From assembly GCA_025201375.1 (NCBI GenBank), contig JAIWZP010000010.1, forward strand, positions 558,001-622,000: DNA of 64,000 bases. The letters are read 5' to 3'. The translations under genes were made by a program, and so were the position numbers. The notes below the pieces were generated by a model that searched no databases, was not told the DNA's origin, and saw only the letters and a program-made list of their open reading frames with translations. Positions 9,966 to 20,719 of this stretch are shown piece by piece. The first letter of the stretch is position 1; the number at the start of each line of letters is the position of its first letter. This DNA comes from Gongronella butleri (lineage: Eukaryota > Mucoromycota > Mucoromycetes > Mucorales > Cunninghamellaceae).

Positions 9966-11006
9966 TCATTCCTCAGTTTCTTGGTGATCGCCACTGAGCC
10001 ATCGATAAAAGTTGTTGTGGCTGCGCTCAATTTCAAAGACCATCTGCCTTGCCTGGTCCGGGGTGATTTCGTCGGATGCCTTGAGCCCATTGAGCACAAT
10101 GAGCCACTTTCGCACGACGGCCTTGGCCTCATAATCGGGTGATAGGCCCGGCACGCTATTTAATGCCTTGATCAGGTCCTCCAGCAGTGGATGAATGTCG
10201 TCGACGGCCAGGCGGTTGACGCGCAAGGTGTCCAAAAGGGTAATGAAATGCTATATCGCTGGTGAGAACGCACGATTTGCATGAATTTGCACAAATTGGC
10301 TTACCGACACGGTTTCCGCAACGTAAAGCGTGGCCTTGCCGCGATTGTTCTTTGCGCTTTCCTCGACGGCGTGCTCGTACGTGGCGGGTACACCGATTTT
10401 AAATCGATTGACAGCGGCAGGGCAGCTCAGCTAGGAAAAAAAAAAAAAAAAAAAAGAAAGAAAATGGGTCAGGGCGGTTGTCGCGTGATCTTGTACGTGG
10501 CTCGTACTTTGTAGTCGTTCATAAACGAGTCCAAATTGACAACGCTATCGGCAAGAAAATTCATGGTTGTCTTGTATTTGGCAATCAAATTAGCACATTG
10601 CGGCGTGTATCTAGAGAAATGGGGCATGAGTGGCGCGGCATTGGCAGGCAATGGCCAGTCTTTTTACTCGTCAGCGGTGATGGAGTCGCGAATGAAGGCC
10701 TTTTCCAAGTGCTCCATAAGCACAATAATAGAGTACAAGTCGGCCATATTGTCATATTTCTCGCGTTCCTTGTTATTTGTAAACAGTCGGACCTCCTAGG
10801 AAAAGCGACTAGAGTGTGAGCTGCCTTGCCATACGTCTCTTCCTTTTGAGCGCCCTTACCTCGTCCAAGTTGATATCTTTTTTTCGCAAAAAGAAAAAAA
10901 AGAAAAGGTGAGACGGCAATTTCCCATTTTCTGCAATTTCTTTACTTTGCTTTGAAAACTCGGGCGCATATTGCGGCGGCACGTCGTTTGTATTCACCGA
11001 GGCCAT
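9966..11006 (-). CDS. VPS28: VPS28, ESCRT-I subunit
   Basis: Model: complement(9966-10250, 10305-10430, 10508-10610, 10668-10795, 10860-11006), 262 residues, all in frame. VPS28 joins VPS23 and VPS37 in ESCRT-I, which sorts ubiquitinated cargo at endosomes. The N-terminal core has EVRLFTNNKEREKYD and the pair YTPQCANLIAKYK. The linker has CPAAVNRFKIGVPATYEHA. The four-helix C-terminal domain has DTLRVNRLAVDDIHPLL and a conserved end of the type QARQMVFEIE..NNFYRWL, expected to bind ESCRT-II. The first exon, read straight through, encodes an odd LFFFFFLRKK from a pyrimidine tract at about 10890-10910. This may be a hidden intron with no good 5' GT, so the N-terminus is uncertain. Confidence 0.88.
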
Positions 11007-11009
11007 GCT

Positions 11010-11545
11010 TAGTGTAAGAACAAGGACGAGGAAAAGAAAGGGAGCAATGGTCGCAGCGGAAAACCACAATCTGACCTGATTGTGCACCATTTTGGATCCC
11101 CGCCCAGCCTTGGCTCCTGCGCCGCCAAGACACACTCCAATTGCGTTTTCCACGGTCCTGTGAGATCAGGGACATCGGCTTTCTGGCTGAATTTGCGGCA
11201 CTGACACGTCTTTTTCTCGCCTAATTCATGTAAAATGACCATTTAGTATCGTTTTTATCGGATCATGATTAGATTTGAGACTATAAGGAGGTAGACAAGA
11301 CATCAATACAATTTGCTCACAATCCATTGAGACCGTCTGGCTGGGTTTGGCCCGATTGATGCGTAAAATGGAATAAATCATGTAAAAAGGCGATTTATTT
11401 TTATTTTTTTCTTGATTCAAGATTAAATTAGAGACTGAATGTGGGGAGGGGGTACACTATACAGAGGAACAGAGCGTGTGAAAAAGAAAAAAAAACGAAA
11501 CAAGTTTGGGTGGTGGGTGAGGGGAATCAATGGGGCATCTACAAC
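11010..11545. other. Intergenic between VPS28 and the chitin synthase activator
   Basis: No gene is supported. On the minus strand this is the VPS28 upstream region (11007 to about 11230) and the 3' region of the Chs4-like gene. Confidence 0.4.
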
Positions 11546-11546
11546 A

Positions 11547-13484
11547 CTACATGATTGTACAATCCGAGTCCTTGTCGGCAGGGCGGCCTTGGGCGTCTCT
11601 GGTGTGTTTCCGTCGCTGCTGCAGATGGCCGTGTTTCTTGAGCTCGGTGAGGCGCTGCATGGCGCGGCGGTTGTTTTGGGCGGCTGCGCGCATGTACCAG
11701 CGTCGTGCCTCATCGAGATTGGGTTTGACGCCGACGCCTGTCTCTGTATAGTAGCCGACGGCGTATTCGGCCTTTGAGTAGCCGCGATCGGCGGCCTTGC
11801 GTGCCCACAGGTAGGCCTCGCTGTCGTTTTGTTGCAAGATCCCCTCGGCACCGGTCAAATACCAACCAGAAAGGGCCAATTCGGATTCGAGATCGCCTTG
11901 TTCTGCGGCTTTTGAATACCAAGCAATCGAGCGGCGGGGGTCGATGGGGCAATTGAGGAACCCGTTCTCGTAGGCAAGACCGAGCTTGAATTGGGACGGT
12001 GCGTAGCCTTCTTGTGCGGCCTTGCTGAAGAGATCGCGTGCGTAATTGGGATCGGGAATCACCGAGGGGATGCCTTCCTTTTCAAATGCAACGCCTAGGT
12101 CGTGCAGGGGTTGCGGGTAGTCTTCGTCGGCAAGCGATGCAGCACGTTCGAGCCAGCTCATGCCTTCGCGCGGGTTCTTTTGCTGGCCGAGTGTGCCACG
12201 AAGCAACACCATGCTGAGCTTGTACATGGCGCGCACATCGCCGAGCGTGGATGCTTTGCGATAGAATTGGATCGCGTGTCCATTGTCCTTTTTCGTGCCG
12301 GCACCCACCTCGTAGCACACGGCCACGCGATACGTGCATCCAGGATGGCCCTGTTTGCTTCCTTGCAAATAAAGCGAGAACGCCTTGTCGGCATCAATGG
12401 CCAATCCCAATTTGCCGCTACCATACGCGTCAGCAAGATAGAATTGTGCGTCGCCATAACCCGATTTCCCAAGACCATTGTTGGCAATCTTTTTCACAAT
12501 GCGCTGCGCCTCGGTCACCATCGTCTCCTTGATTTTGCGTTGCTTTTTCGGGTCGTTTTCGTTGGCAGCAAGCACAATAGGTAACACTTCCATCATGTAC
12601 TTTGCCAGATCAAGCATCATCTTGGGATCGTTGCTCGCCATGGCATCGGCACGGAATCGTTGTAGATTCTCCATAGATGGGGGAGGGAATTGGCTCTTGG
12701 CAGGGCGGCGACCGGCTTGGCTAGCCGCCAAAACCGAGCTATCAGGCATGTAAGAATTGTCCATCATCTGTTGCTGTTGTTGTAATGAGGCCTGTTGCTG
12801 CTGCATGTAAGGGTTTGGAGCCATCATCATGCCATTGGGACCAGGGGGAGGCCGCATCATGGGCGTGCCTGGAGGAGGAGGAGGCGGCATGCCATTCGGC
12901 TGGCTATATCCCATATGAGGCGATGGCGCATATTGTGGACGCGGTGTCATATGCGGCGGATAGAAAAACTTGTTTTGTGGGGGAGGAGGACGCTGCTCGT
13001 AATAGCCTTGAGGAGGAGGACCAGGAGGGCCAGGGCGATATGAATAGCCATTGTTCATCATGGGCGGTCGCTGTTGTTGTTGCTGTAACGGCTGCTGCTG
13101 CTGCTGTTGTTGCTGTGGGATCGCACCAGGCCCTGGACCTTGGGAAAGAGGGGGCTGAGGCAATTGCTGAGGATTGGGCTGAGGCGCGCCTTGTGGAGGA
13201 CCCTGTGGCTGCATTGGCCCCGGCTGCATGGGCATTGGCGCCCCCGAAAGTGTCGAATTCGGTGCAGCAAGCGACGCTCCACGTTTGAGCGTGGTCGCCG
13301 ACGACGGCGTGGAAGGCTCGGACGACACCTCGGACGAGCCTTGCTCTTGCGCTTCGTGCGGTTTTTGCGACTGGTCCGATAAGCGGTTCGACCCACGCGA
13401 CGCAAGTGACGCCGACGACCGGTTCAGAGACATCCCCTCCAATGCAGCCGTCGTACCCGCTACGTCATCAACAGGAGTGGCCAT
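11547..13484 (-). CDS. Chitin synthase activator, Chs4/Skt5-like, Sel1 repeats
   Basis: A 645-residue intronless protein. The start at 13484 (MATPVDDVAG) is preferred, because the 40 codons upstream are Lys/Phe-rich and read from an A/T leader. Residues 1-300 are low complexity (Ser, Pro, Gln, with poly-Gln and PPPP runs). Residues about 345-620 hold at least six Sel1-type repeats (patterns such as AEQGDLESELALSGWY and AADRGYSKAEYAVGYY). The protein ends in CTIM, a CaaX prenylation box. Sel1 array plus a C-terminal CaaX is the signature of Skt5/Chs4, the farnesylated activator that recruits class IV chitin synthase to growth sites. The gene is divergent from WASP, with about 500 bp between their starts. 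Confidence 0.88.
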   Translation of the reverse strand: MATPVDDVAGTTAALEGMSLNRSSASLASRGSNRLSDQSQKPHEAQEQGSSEVSSEPSTPSSATTLKRGASLAAPNSTLSGAPMPMQPGPMQPQGPPQGAPQPNPQQLPQPPLSQGPGPGAIPQQQQQQQQPLQQQQQRPPMMNNGYSYRPGPPGPPPQGYYEQRPPPPQNKFFYPPHMTPRPQYAPSPHMGYSQPNGMPPPPPPGTPMMRPPPGPNGMMMAPNPYMQQQQASLQQQQQMMDNSYMPDSSVLAASQAGRRPAKSQFPPPSMENLQRFRADAMASNDPKMMLDLAKYMMEVLPIVLAANENDPKKQRKIKETMVTEAQRIVKKIANNGLGKSGYGDAQFYLADAYGSGKLGLAIDADKAFSLYLQGSKQGHPGCTYRVAVCYEVGAGTKKDNGHAIQFYRKASTLGDVRAMYKLSMVLLRGTLGQQKNPREGMSWLERAASLADEDYPQPLHDLGVAFEKEGIPSVIPDPNYARDLFSKAAQEGYAPSQFKLGLAYENGFLNCPIDPRRSIAWYSKAAEQGDLESELALSGWYLTGAEGILQQNDSEAYLWARKAADRGYSKAEYAVGYYTETGVGVKPNLDEARRWYMRAAAQNNRRAMQRLTELKKHGHLQQRRKHTRDAQGRPADKDSDCTIM

Positions 13485-13986
13485 CGAGAAAAAAAGATAC
13501 AAATGAAAAAGATGAGGCACAAACGAACAAAAAGAACAAGAAAATTTGTTTTTTTTTGCTGGTTTGCTCCTCCTCATTTTTTTTTCTTTCCCCTTTGTGC
13601 CCAAAAAAGGAAATCAGGCCCTTCCGTCGGCCAAACTCCGCGGTTGTCATATCAATGCCTTGTTTCAAAACATCAAAACAACACGCTACCCACGCCCACT
13701 GCGCGTGCTTGTCATGAAAGACCAGTGTTTACCGGTATCTCGATTCTCAAAAAAAATTGGAAAGGGATCATGTGATTTGTTGGCCATGCCGCGAGCTTGG
13801 CAAAAGAAAAAGACACGCAGCAAAAACGCCAGCCTTGGCGCTTTGATCCAAGCTCCGTGGCACGCTATTTTTGTGTAACCCCGGGCAGGATTGATCCTAC
13901 TTCTTTTTCCCCATTTTTCTTGCCCTGTTTTTTTTTTTTTTTCCCTCTTTCGCCTCCTCGTCTCTCGCTCTCTCTCTTTTTTTTCT
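13485..13986. promoter_or_regulatory. Shared divergent promoter region, Chs4-like and WASP
   Basis: The 502 bp between the two start codons holds pyrimidine tracts on both strands (for example 13930-13985 ahead of WASP) and no supported gene. Both products serve polarised growth, so co-regulation is possible but not shown. Confidence 0.35.
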
Positions 13987-14588
13987 ATGCCCTCCGTCAC
14001 CTTGCCCACTTCTGAGGATAAGAATACCGTTAGAAGAGCCCTGCCCACCAGTGTAAGTGCTTTTTTGTTTGTTTTTTTTTTTGTACTCACCCTTGCCTTT
14101 TTGTTAGCGCATCGTCACGGCCGCGGTCGCTCGCTTGCACATTGCGTACCCCAGCTCGACAGCCTGGTCTTATACCAACGTTTGGGGCGCGGCCACCTTT
14201 TGCAAAGACAAAAAAAAGGCCAATTCGTTTTTTATCCGAATTGTCGACCTCGAGGTAAGGCTTTTTCTCTTGCACCCCAAGGCAATGTCTCGCCCCCAAA
14301 GGTGCTCATTCGTCATCTCTCCCACTTTTAGCAACAACGAGGCGTGCTTTGGGAGCAAGAGTTGTATGAAGGCTTTGACTATGTCAAGGAATGTCCCTTT
14401 TTCCACACGTTTGGCACGGATGTAAGTAGCCCAATTCGCCTTGGCTGGTGCAGAGGGAAAGACTCAATGGCAATTGATCATCATAGGAGCATCTTGCGGG
14501 CCTGGAATTCGTCGATCAGGGCGAAGCTGACACTTTTTACAAAAAAGTCACGAATCGTGAGTCGATCAAGCTCAAAGGTAGGTATATG

Positions 14589-14633
<45 letters not shown>

Positions 14634-15629
14634 CTCGTTTTTGTCTAATGATACATTGCGCGCCCACCAGAACAAGCCGGCAATTGGAAAATTTCAAAGC
14701 GGATCAGCAAAAACGACATTGGCGAGCCGTCTGATTTCCGTCACGTTGGTCATATTGGCTACTCGAACGAAAAGGGGTTCTCGGTCCAGGCCAATGACGC
14801 CAATCAGGACGACATTGTTGCGCAGTTAAAGGCGCTTGGCATCACCCCCGAGGAAATCGACAAAAACCAAGATTTCATCAAGCAATTCCTCAACCAGCAC
14901 ACTGGACCTTCGTCCTCCAGCCCACCCCCACGCATACCCTCGTCGCCCTTGCCCACGCTGCCACCTTCAAAAGCCGGCCGCCGGCCGCCACCCCCACCGC
15001 CTCCTCGACGAAAAGCGGGCGGCATCGCCTCCCCGCCACCCCCACCCCCACCTGCGCCTGCTAGACCGTCGCCCGCCATGCCCTCGCGACCCTCTATCCC
15101 ACCTCCCCCCGTGCCCTCGGCGCCACGGCCTGCTTTCGGTAAATCTTTTTTTTTTATTTTCGGAGAGACAAAAAGCTGACGCGTGTGATTTTCTCTTTTT
15201 TTTTCTTTCCAAGGTGGTGCTGGTGCGCCTCCACCACCCCCTCCTCCTCCCTCCATGGCTGGTGGTGGTGGTCCTCCTGTTCCTCCCCCTCCCCCTGGTC
15301 CACCTGCAGCAGCACCCGCCGGTGTGCCTGCATCATCCGATGGCCGCTCGAACTTGATGGCATCCATCCGCGCCACAGGCGGCTTTGGCTCGCTCAAAAA
15401 GACCGGACACTTGCGCGACAATGGGTCGCCGACTCCAACGTCATCGCGAGGCTCACCTGTGGGCTCAGCCGCCACCGTTGCCGCAGCAGGCGTCGGTGCA
15501 GGTGCTGCGGCCGCTGCTGGAGGTGCAGGTGGAGGCGATCTGGCATCCAGCATCGCCGCCGTCCTCAAACAGCGCCAAAACGCCCTTCAGAGCGACGACG
15601 AGGATGACGAGGACGACGATTGGGAATAG
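13987..15629 (+). CDS. WASP-family actin nucleation promoter
   Basis: Six exons: 13987-14052, 14108-14254, 14332-14421, 14487-14577, 14671-15138, 15214-15629, giving 425 residues. It activates Arp2/3 at endocytic sites. The WH1/EVH1 domain covers about residues 10-130 (contains TAWSYTNVWGAATF and ESIKLKEQAGNW). A CRIB motif follows (ISKNDIGEPSDFRHVGHIG, about 142-160), expected to bind Cdc42/Rac-GTP. Then come a long proline-rich region (about 205-320), one WH2 motif (RSNLMASIRATGGFGSL near 330), and an acidic tail ending EDDDWE that contacts Arp2/3. Yeast Las17 lacks CRIB, so its presence is informative. Intron 4 holds a TG microsatellite. AATAAA follows at about 15739. Confidence 0.93.
14594..14630 (+). 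repeat. (TG)n microsatellite in WASP intron 4
   Basis: About 18 uninterrupted TG dinucleotides lie within the intron 14578-14670. Confidence 0.9.
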
Positions 15630-15639
15630 AAAAGGACGC

Positions 15640-16305
15640 GTTTTTTCTTGTTTTTTTTTCATTTCACGGAAGATCCTGCTTGAATTTTGGCAATTGTACA
15701 TGCTCCAATTAAAAAATGTTTGTTGACACTCTGCACAATAAAAATGGAATCTGTTGTCTTTAAAGAATTCATTTCGGGTACTGTACGATACGTATTTGAA
15801 ACAAAGCGCTGCTGCTGCTGCGACACCTAGAAAAAAAAAACTACAGTATCATAATACAATGGACCAAGTTTTACGTACAATGATGAATGATCTGTGAATT
15901 TTAATTTGCAGAGCTGGAGGACAGAAAAAAGTCAGAAATTGATACTGCGCATTACTGTTGTACTCTATCTTGTACTGTACAGTACAGTACAGTATTACAG
16001 GGAGGTTGGTCCGGATTAGGGGGCTATATTTTGATTAGCAAGTCGTCGGAGAGACGTGGATTTTGACACGATTTGTTGACAGAGGGGGGGCAGAAACTGT
16101 CCAATAGCCCGAATCGTTCAGCCCCCCGGGATGAACGCATGCGTCCCGGAGTTACACGACATCCCTGCGCCCCCCTATTCACAGTACTATAAATTTGCTT
16201 TAAATCAAGGGAACAAGTCGCAATCAGTGGCAATGGATCGACCTCCCAGAAAATACTCAGTAATACTGTACGATATCATACAGGCAGTATAATATTTCAA
16301 AAATG
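15640..16305. other. Intergenic with palindromic GTAC/TATCATA words
   Basis: No gene is supported. The stretch carries 'gtactgtacagtacagtac' (about 15971-15990) and several GTATCATA/TATGATAC words that recur at many intergenic sites of this window. Confidence 0.4.
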
Positions 16306-16309
16306 CCTG

Positions 16310-17300
16310 CAGCCTGCACACTGCACAAAAAAATGACACATTTGCCTGTGCCTCCAGAATTTTTTTTACAGCCTACTGTATCTGGCTGCCCGCAGAGGAA
16401 AGTTGCGTCACGGCGTGAACCATCACCAGTGAGCTGGATGATGGGTCCGCCAATTTTTTTTGGGGCTCGAAAACGCCAAAAACCTCCTATTTGTACTATT
16501 TTTCATTCATCTGGCCATCTGCATGGTCGACCCCACTCAAAAATAGCTGCATCGAATTCAGCGCAAAATTTGCAACGAAAAAGCTCGTTCCCCCAAAGCG
16601 CTACGACCACTTTTGAAAATTCAGGGTCACTCAGGGGTCACACATTTCAAGCTCAGAAAATGCCAAATTTGGGAAATTTCGAACTCCGAGTGATCAATGC
16701 ATCCCAAGCAGGTAACTCCGATCATTTGGTATTGGCAGACAAAATGTCAGATCGCCCCAGAGTAAGAAATAATACAGTACACCCAAAGAGTACTGTATGA
16801 TAACGCAGGAACGTCGATCGACTGAAAAAAGTGCCTACTTTGGGCAAGATTTTTTTGCAAAAATTTAAGGTTTGACACTTCCAAATTAAGGATGGTGGGT
16901 TGTATGATACGGAATTTTTTTATTTTTTTATTTTGCATTTTTTTGTGCGCTGATGATGAATAATGGATGGGCTGCAGCCTGGTCAAATGACGACCGATGC
17001 AAAAATTTCAAACCCAAGCTTGCGCGCTGTAAGTCATCCCATTAGATGCTTTGCCCCCCGCTTTGTTGGTAAAAAAACTGCAATAAAAATCAGGGGTCGA
17101 CTAAATCGTTGTCGAGCAAATCGCGATCAAAGATTTTGATGAAAAATGGATTTTCTCTGCGAGTTTTAGTAGCCATCATCCATACGTGAAACGGCCCAGG
17201 TCTACAGTAATTCGATAGACATTATTCAAAGGTGCTTTTCGAAATGTTAAAAGCGCCGTGTCTCGTCCTTGTATGTTCGGTTGCCGAGAACATTGAGGTT
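16310..17300 (+). repeat. Dispersed repeat R1, copy at 16.3 kb
   Basis: About 1 kb is collinear with 63030-64000 in direct orientation. Long matches include the block around 16650-16710 ('aaatgccaaatttgggaaat', then 'gatcaatgcatcccaa'), 'gggcaagatttttttgcaaa' (about 16840-16860) and 'attagatgctttg' (about 17042). No frame is conserved between copies and no terminal repeats were found by eye. Shorter copies lie at 2560-3065 and 19265-19370. Confidence 0.75.
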
Positions 17301-18013
17301 GAAAAATTTTGAACGCGTGGCTCTGCAATAATGATGATGAGTCCTTGGTGCGAAACGAATTTTCATTCTCAACTAACTGAAAAAAAAAGTTGGTCAGACC
17401 GAAATGCATTCGGAGTGTCCCCCGCTTGAGAGGTTCAAGCCCAGCGCCCAGAAAACGAGAAAAGAAGTAGGTATGATGATACAGTAAAGTCCATTTGGCA
17501 AGCAACCTTGTACTATTCTTCTTCTACGTACTACACAGTACACACTACTACTACTGGCGATGATACTGTTGTATGCCTACATTAAATTGTGTGATATACT
17601 GTAAATTAAGAATTGGGCAGCTGCATGTGAACGCGCTGTGGGCATAGCCACACGTGTCATTCAAAAGAAAATAAACGGAACCATCATCTCTGCATCGTTT
17701 GCATATCCGAGGAACAGCTCAATCGCTGATTGAGCGCGGCTCATATTCAATTCATGCCTCGGAACGCTTGTATGCTTGACAGCCACTCATTGAAGCATTT
17801 CTTTGCATCTTACATCCCAAACCCTAGTTTTTACAAATTGTCTATATAATAGAGTCCTCACTTTTTCTTAATAAACGGTATCAGATTCTCAATCAGTTTC
17901 CTGTTTTCCCTTTTTTTATCTTCTTTTTCTCTCAATATCACACTGCATTTTGGCTTTAATCTCTTCTGCTGAGCGCCCAGGAGTGCGCTGGGATGACTAA
18001 CGCGTTGCCCCTA

Positions 18014-18220
18014 GATGTAAAATTTGATTTGGAATCGAATGGTGTACTTACTTTCGAGCCATGCTCGTTTAGTAAAAACATTTATTTGATAATTGCGCCT
18101 TTGCCGCCGCCCACGGCCAAAATGGCATAAAATCGCGTAAAGTGCGATTATCTCGAAATTTTATTAAGTTAACGGACACCGTGTGAGAACTTTATTCGAT
18201 TCTAAATCAAATTTTACATC
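18014..18220. mobile_element. MITE-like element with 27-bp terminal inverted repeats
   Basis: A 207-bp segment begins with gatgtaaaatttgatttgg plus aatcgaat (18014-18040) and ends with its near-perfect inverse (18194-18220). The flanks extend the symmetry with cgcgttgcc on the left and ggtaacgcg on the right. It has no coding capacity, which fits a MITE. Solo ends of the same family occur at 4367-4393 and, more weakly, at 27530-27550. No target-site duplication was clear. Confidence 0.65.
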
Positions 18221-18224
18221 GGTA

Positions 18225-19700
18225 ACGCGGAACAGAATTACGAATTGAGCGATTTTTGAGGCACTTGTATTAGAGCAGAAACTGCAATGATAGGGCGAAA
18301 TCGGCGCAAATCGCTAAGTGCTCAAAATCCAGCAATCTGACGTGCATGTTAGACTTCACCATGCGATTTAGAATCATCAATTACCTCTAGAACGTCTGTC
18401 AAAGCATCAAGAACGCAAAGCCAAGTGTACTCAAAAGGCCAATGGCATTGCCCAATTCTTACTTTATATCACACAATTCAACATACGCCTGTTGTATGGG
18501 AGTCATCTCGCTCATTTGATGCATCGACCCCCTCCTCTTTCTACACTGTACCGGTGTTGTGGTTCTGGAATGTTTTGCTCCTTTTTTTTGTCTCATGTAT
18601 GAGAGCCCCTTTTTCCTCTGCACATTCCCCTTTTTGCTCCATTCTTGCTACTTAATGCTCTTGTTCTGTCTCTGTTTTTTTTTTTTTTTGCTCTTTTGTT
18701 CCCCCTCTTTGCTGTTTGGCTTGCAATGGCCTAAAATAAACGCGTTTGCCGCGTCGTCGTCGTCGCATCTTTGGTACACGTTGTGCTGGCCACGTAGGAA
18801 GTATCTCAACATTTATAACACCGGTACAGTATTATCTACCTATCCAGCCATACCGGTACGAACAAGTTGTTTCAGCTCGATCGAGGCACAATTTATCGTG
18901 CCACCACGGCCAAAAACGTGCGTGAATTTATAGTCAAGTGTCGATTTTCTCATCAACGACCCGATTGACCCCAGCGTTTTACCCATTTTCTGAAAAGAGA
19001 GTGAGCGAAATACCTAAATAATGACAAAGTTTCAAGCACCCGGTGGAATGACTTAATGGCGGCGTGCAATGTCGATTTGGAAAATTGCGGATTTCTTGCG
19101 ATTTTTCCAAGGGGTTCAGTCGACAATTTTCAAGATTTCAATTGATAAAATTCAGGTTGCTGAATTGCCACTACGCCAATAATCAGACCCGAGCTAAACA
19201 CGTTCTGTTTATCGACGGAAATGCCGTGTAAAGATCTGGACTTCTGGTGTTGACCTTTTACTGTACTTTTGTCGAAAAATGCAAGAAAAAAAGGGCCCAA
19301 ACCCCCAAAGCGCTACATACGACCACTTTTTAAAAGTTTTGGGTCACTCGGGGCGATTCGATGCATTGAACCCCTACAACAGTATGATAAAGTATTTTAC
19401 AGTATCATATCATGAACCTGATGAAAGTGCTGTCCAAATCGTGGTGTATCTAATATTACTGTATATGATACCATACACAGATCTCAAAAAAGTCATGGTT
19501 TCAATGATTTTCTCAAATTCGACGCCATTCCATCAATGGAAGCTGGACCACGAGGAAGCAGACACTGGCTCGAATTCTGCAACATTTTATGGTGCTGAGT
19601 ATCATACAGTATGATACTGTAATTGTAAAACATCATTGTAATGTCCATTCCCGAGAAAAATTATTACATTTTAAATTTTACTATTCAAATGGGGGTATCT
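18225..19700. other. Gene-poor stretch with repeat fragments
   Basis: 18221-18400 matches the inverted copy at 4120-4410. 19265-19370 matches a core piece of R1 ('cccaaagcgctac'). 19590-19625 carries 'catacagtatgatactgta', part of the TATGATAC word family. The open frames at 18425-18655, 18559-18933 and 19279-19614 have no supporting signals. Confidence 0.45.
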
Positions 19701-19706
19701 ACTAGA

Positions 19707-20716
19707 TCAAAAGTCTTGCATGCCAGTGTCATGGCTGGGGCCAACGGCTTCTTCCGTGTCAAAATAATCGTCCTGCATATCCTGGTTCAGCTGGCGGAGA
19801 TCGTCGTAGTCGGGATTGTCGTCCACCTGCGCATAGTCAAAATTGATGTCGAGGCCGTCGAGCCATCTCTCTTCAAGCAGCTGCGTAAGCTCGTTCCATC
19901 GCTCGCGCTGTACAAGGTCCACGCCGGAAAGATCGGTTTCGCCCTCTTCTTGGTCGCTGTCGTCGCCGTCATTTTCATCCTGCTGCGCCGCACGCTTGTT
20001 TATGCTCAAATTTTTGCTGCTGCTGCTCTGCACGTCGGTCATGACCACGTCGTTTTCACCGCCATCCTTGCCCGCGTCGTCGTCTTGGTCGTCCTCCGCG
20101 TCGTCTTCATCCGATTCCTCCTCTGGTAATTGCTGGCGCTGGCGTTGTTTTTCTCGGTCCCATTGATCTTGCACGTAGCGCCTGTCTATTCCATGGAAGA
20201 TGCGGTCCATGAGCGTCATGTCATCCGGGTAGGGCGCTGCGCGTTCCTCGGGTGTCATGAATTGCCCAATGTGCTCTTCAAAAAGCACGGGTTCGCGCAG
20301 CCGGACGTCATTTTCGTCAAAGTAGCCGTCTGGGCGCAGGTGGTGCACGAGATAATTGTATCGCCGGTTGTGGATCGTGCGTCGCTGCATATCCTGATCT
20401 AAAAGAGACCGATGAGTAAAGGCAACGTACGCAAAAGTGGCAATTTTTTGCTTGGTTTACGTGGTTGCGTAAAATACGCACGCATATGGCCCGGCAGGGT
20501 CGGTCCACACTGGGCGAAAAAGAAGGACGGATCGACCTCTAGCCACTGGGCCAGCATATCCAGCGTCTGTTGCTGGTCATTTTGAGGCAAAGACAGCGAC
20601 AACGTGCCAATATTGTCTGACAGGTATTGTAAAATAGCGTCGCGCTGATCAGGCTGCATCTGTTTCAACGAAAAAGAGACGCTTCGAATAGCAGCGACGT
20701 CACTTTTATTTCCCAT
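19707..20716 (-). CDS. CCDC97 family (DUF2052) protein
   Basis: Two exons, complement(19707-20398, 20482-20716), 308 residues. The single intron runs from GTGCGT to TTTTAG, and the split codon gives His. Exon 2 carries the family hallmark: HNRRYNYLVHHLRPDGYFDE followed by REPVLFEEHIGQFM. An acidic middle (runs of D and E, about residues 155-190) and a C-terminal region with SGVDLVQRERWNELTQLLEERW follow. CCDC97 proteins associate with the SF3B/U2 snRNP splicing machinery in animals; a splicing role here is inferred by homology only. The upstream Met codons were rejected because they lie in a leader dominated by a T-tract. Confidence 0.85.
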
Positions 20717-20719
20717 TTG

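Noticed and set aside
12785..13288. 167-codon plus-strand frame within the chitin synthase activator
   Set aside because: It is antisense to poly-Gln/Pro-coding DNA, and low complexity explains its openness.
14804..15568. 254-codon Gly-rich minus-strand frame
   Set aside because: It is antisense to the proline-rich region of WASP.
17390..17455. tRNA-like B-box (ggttcaagccc)
   Set aside because: The bases around it do not form a T-stem or a cloverleaf.
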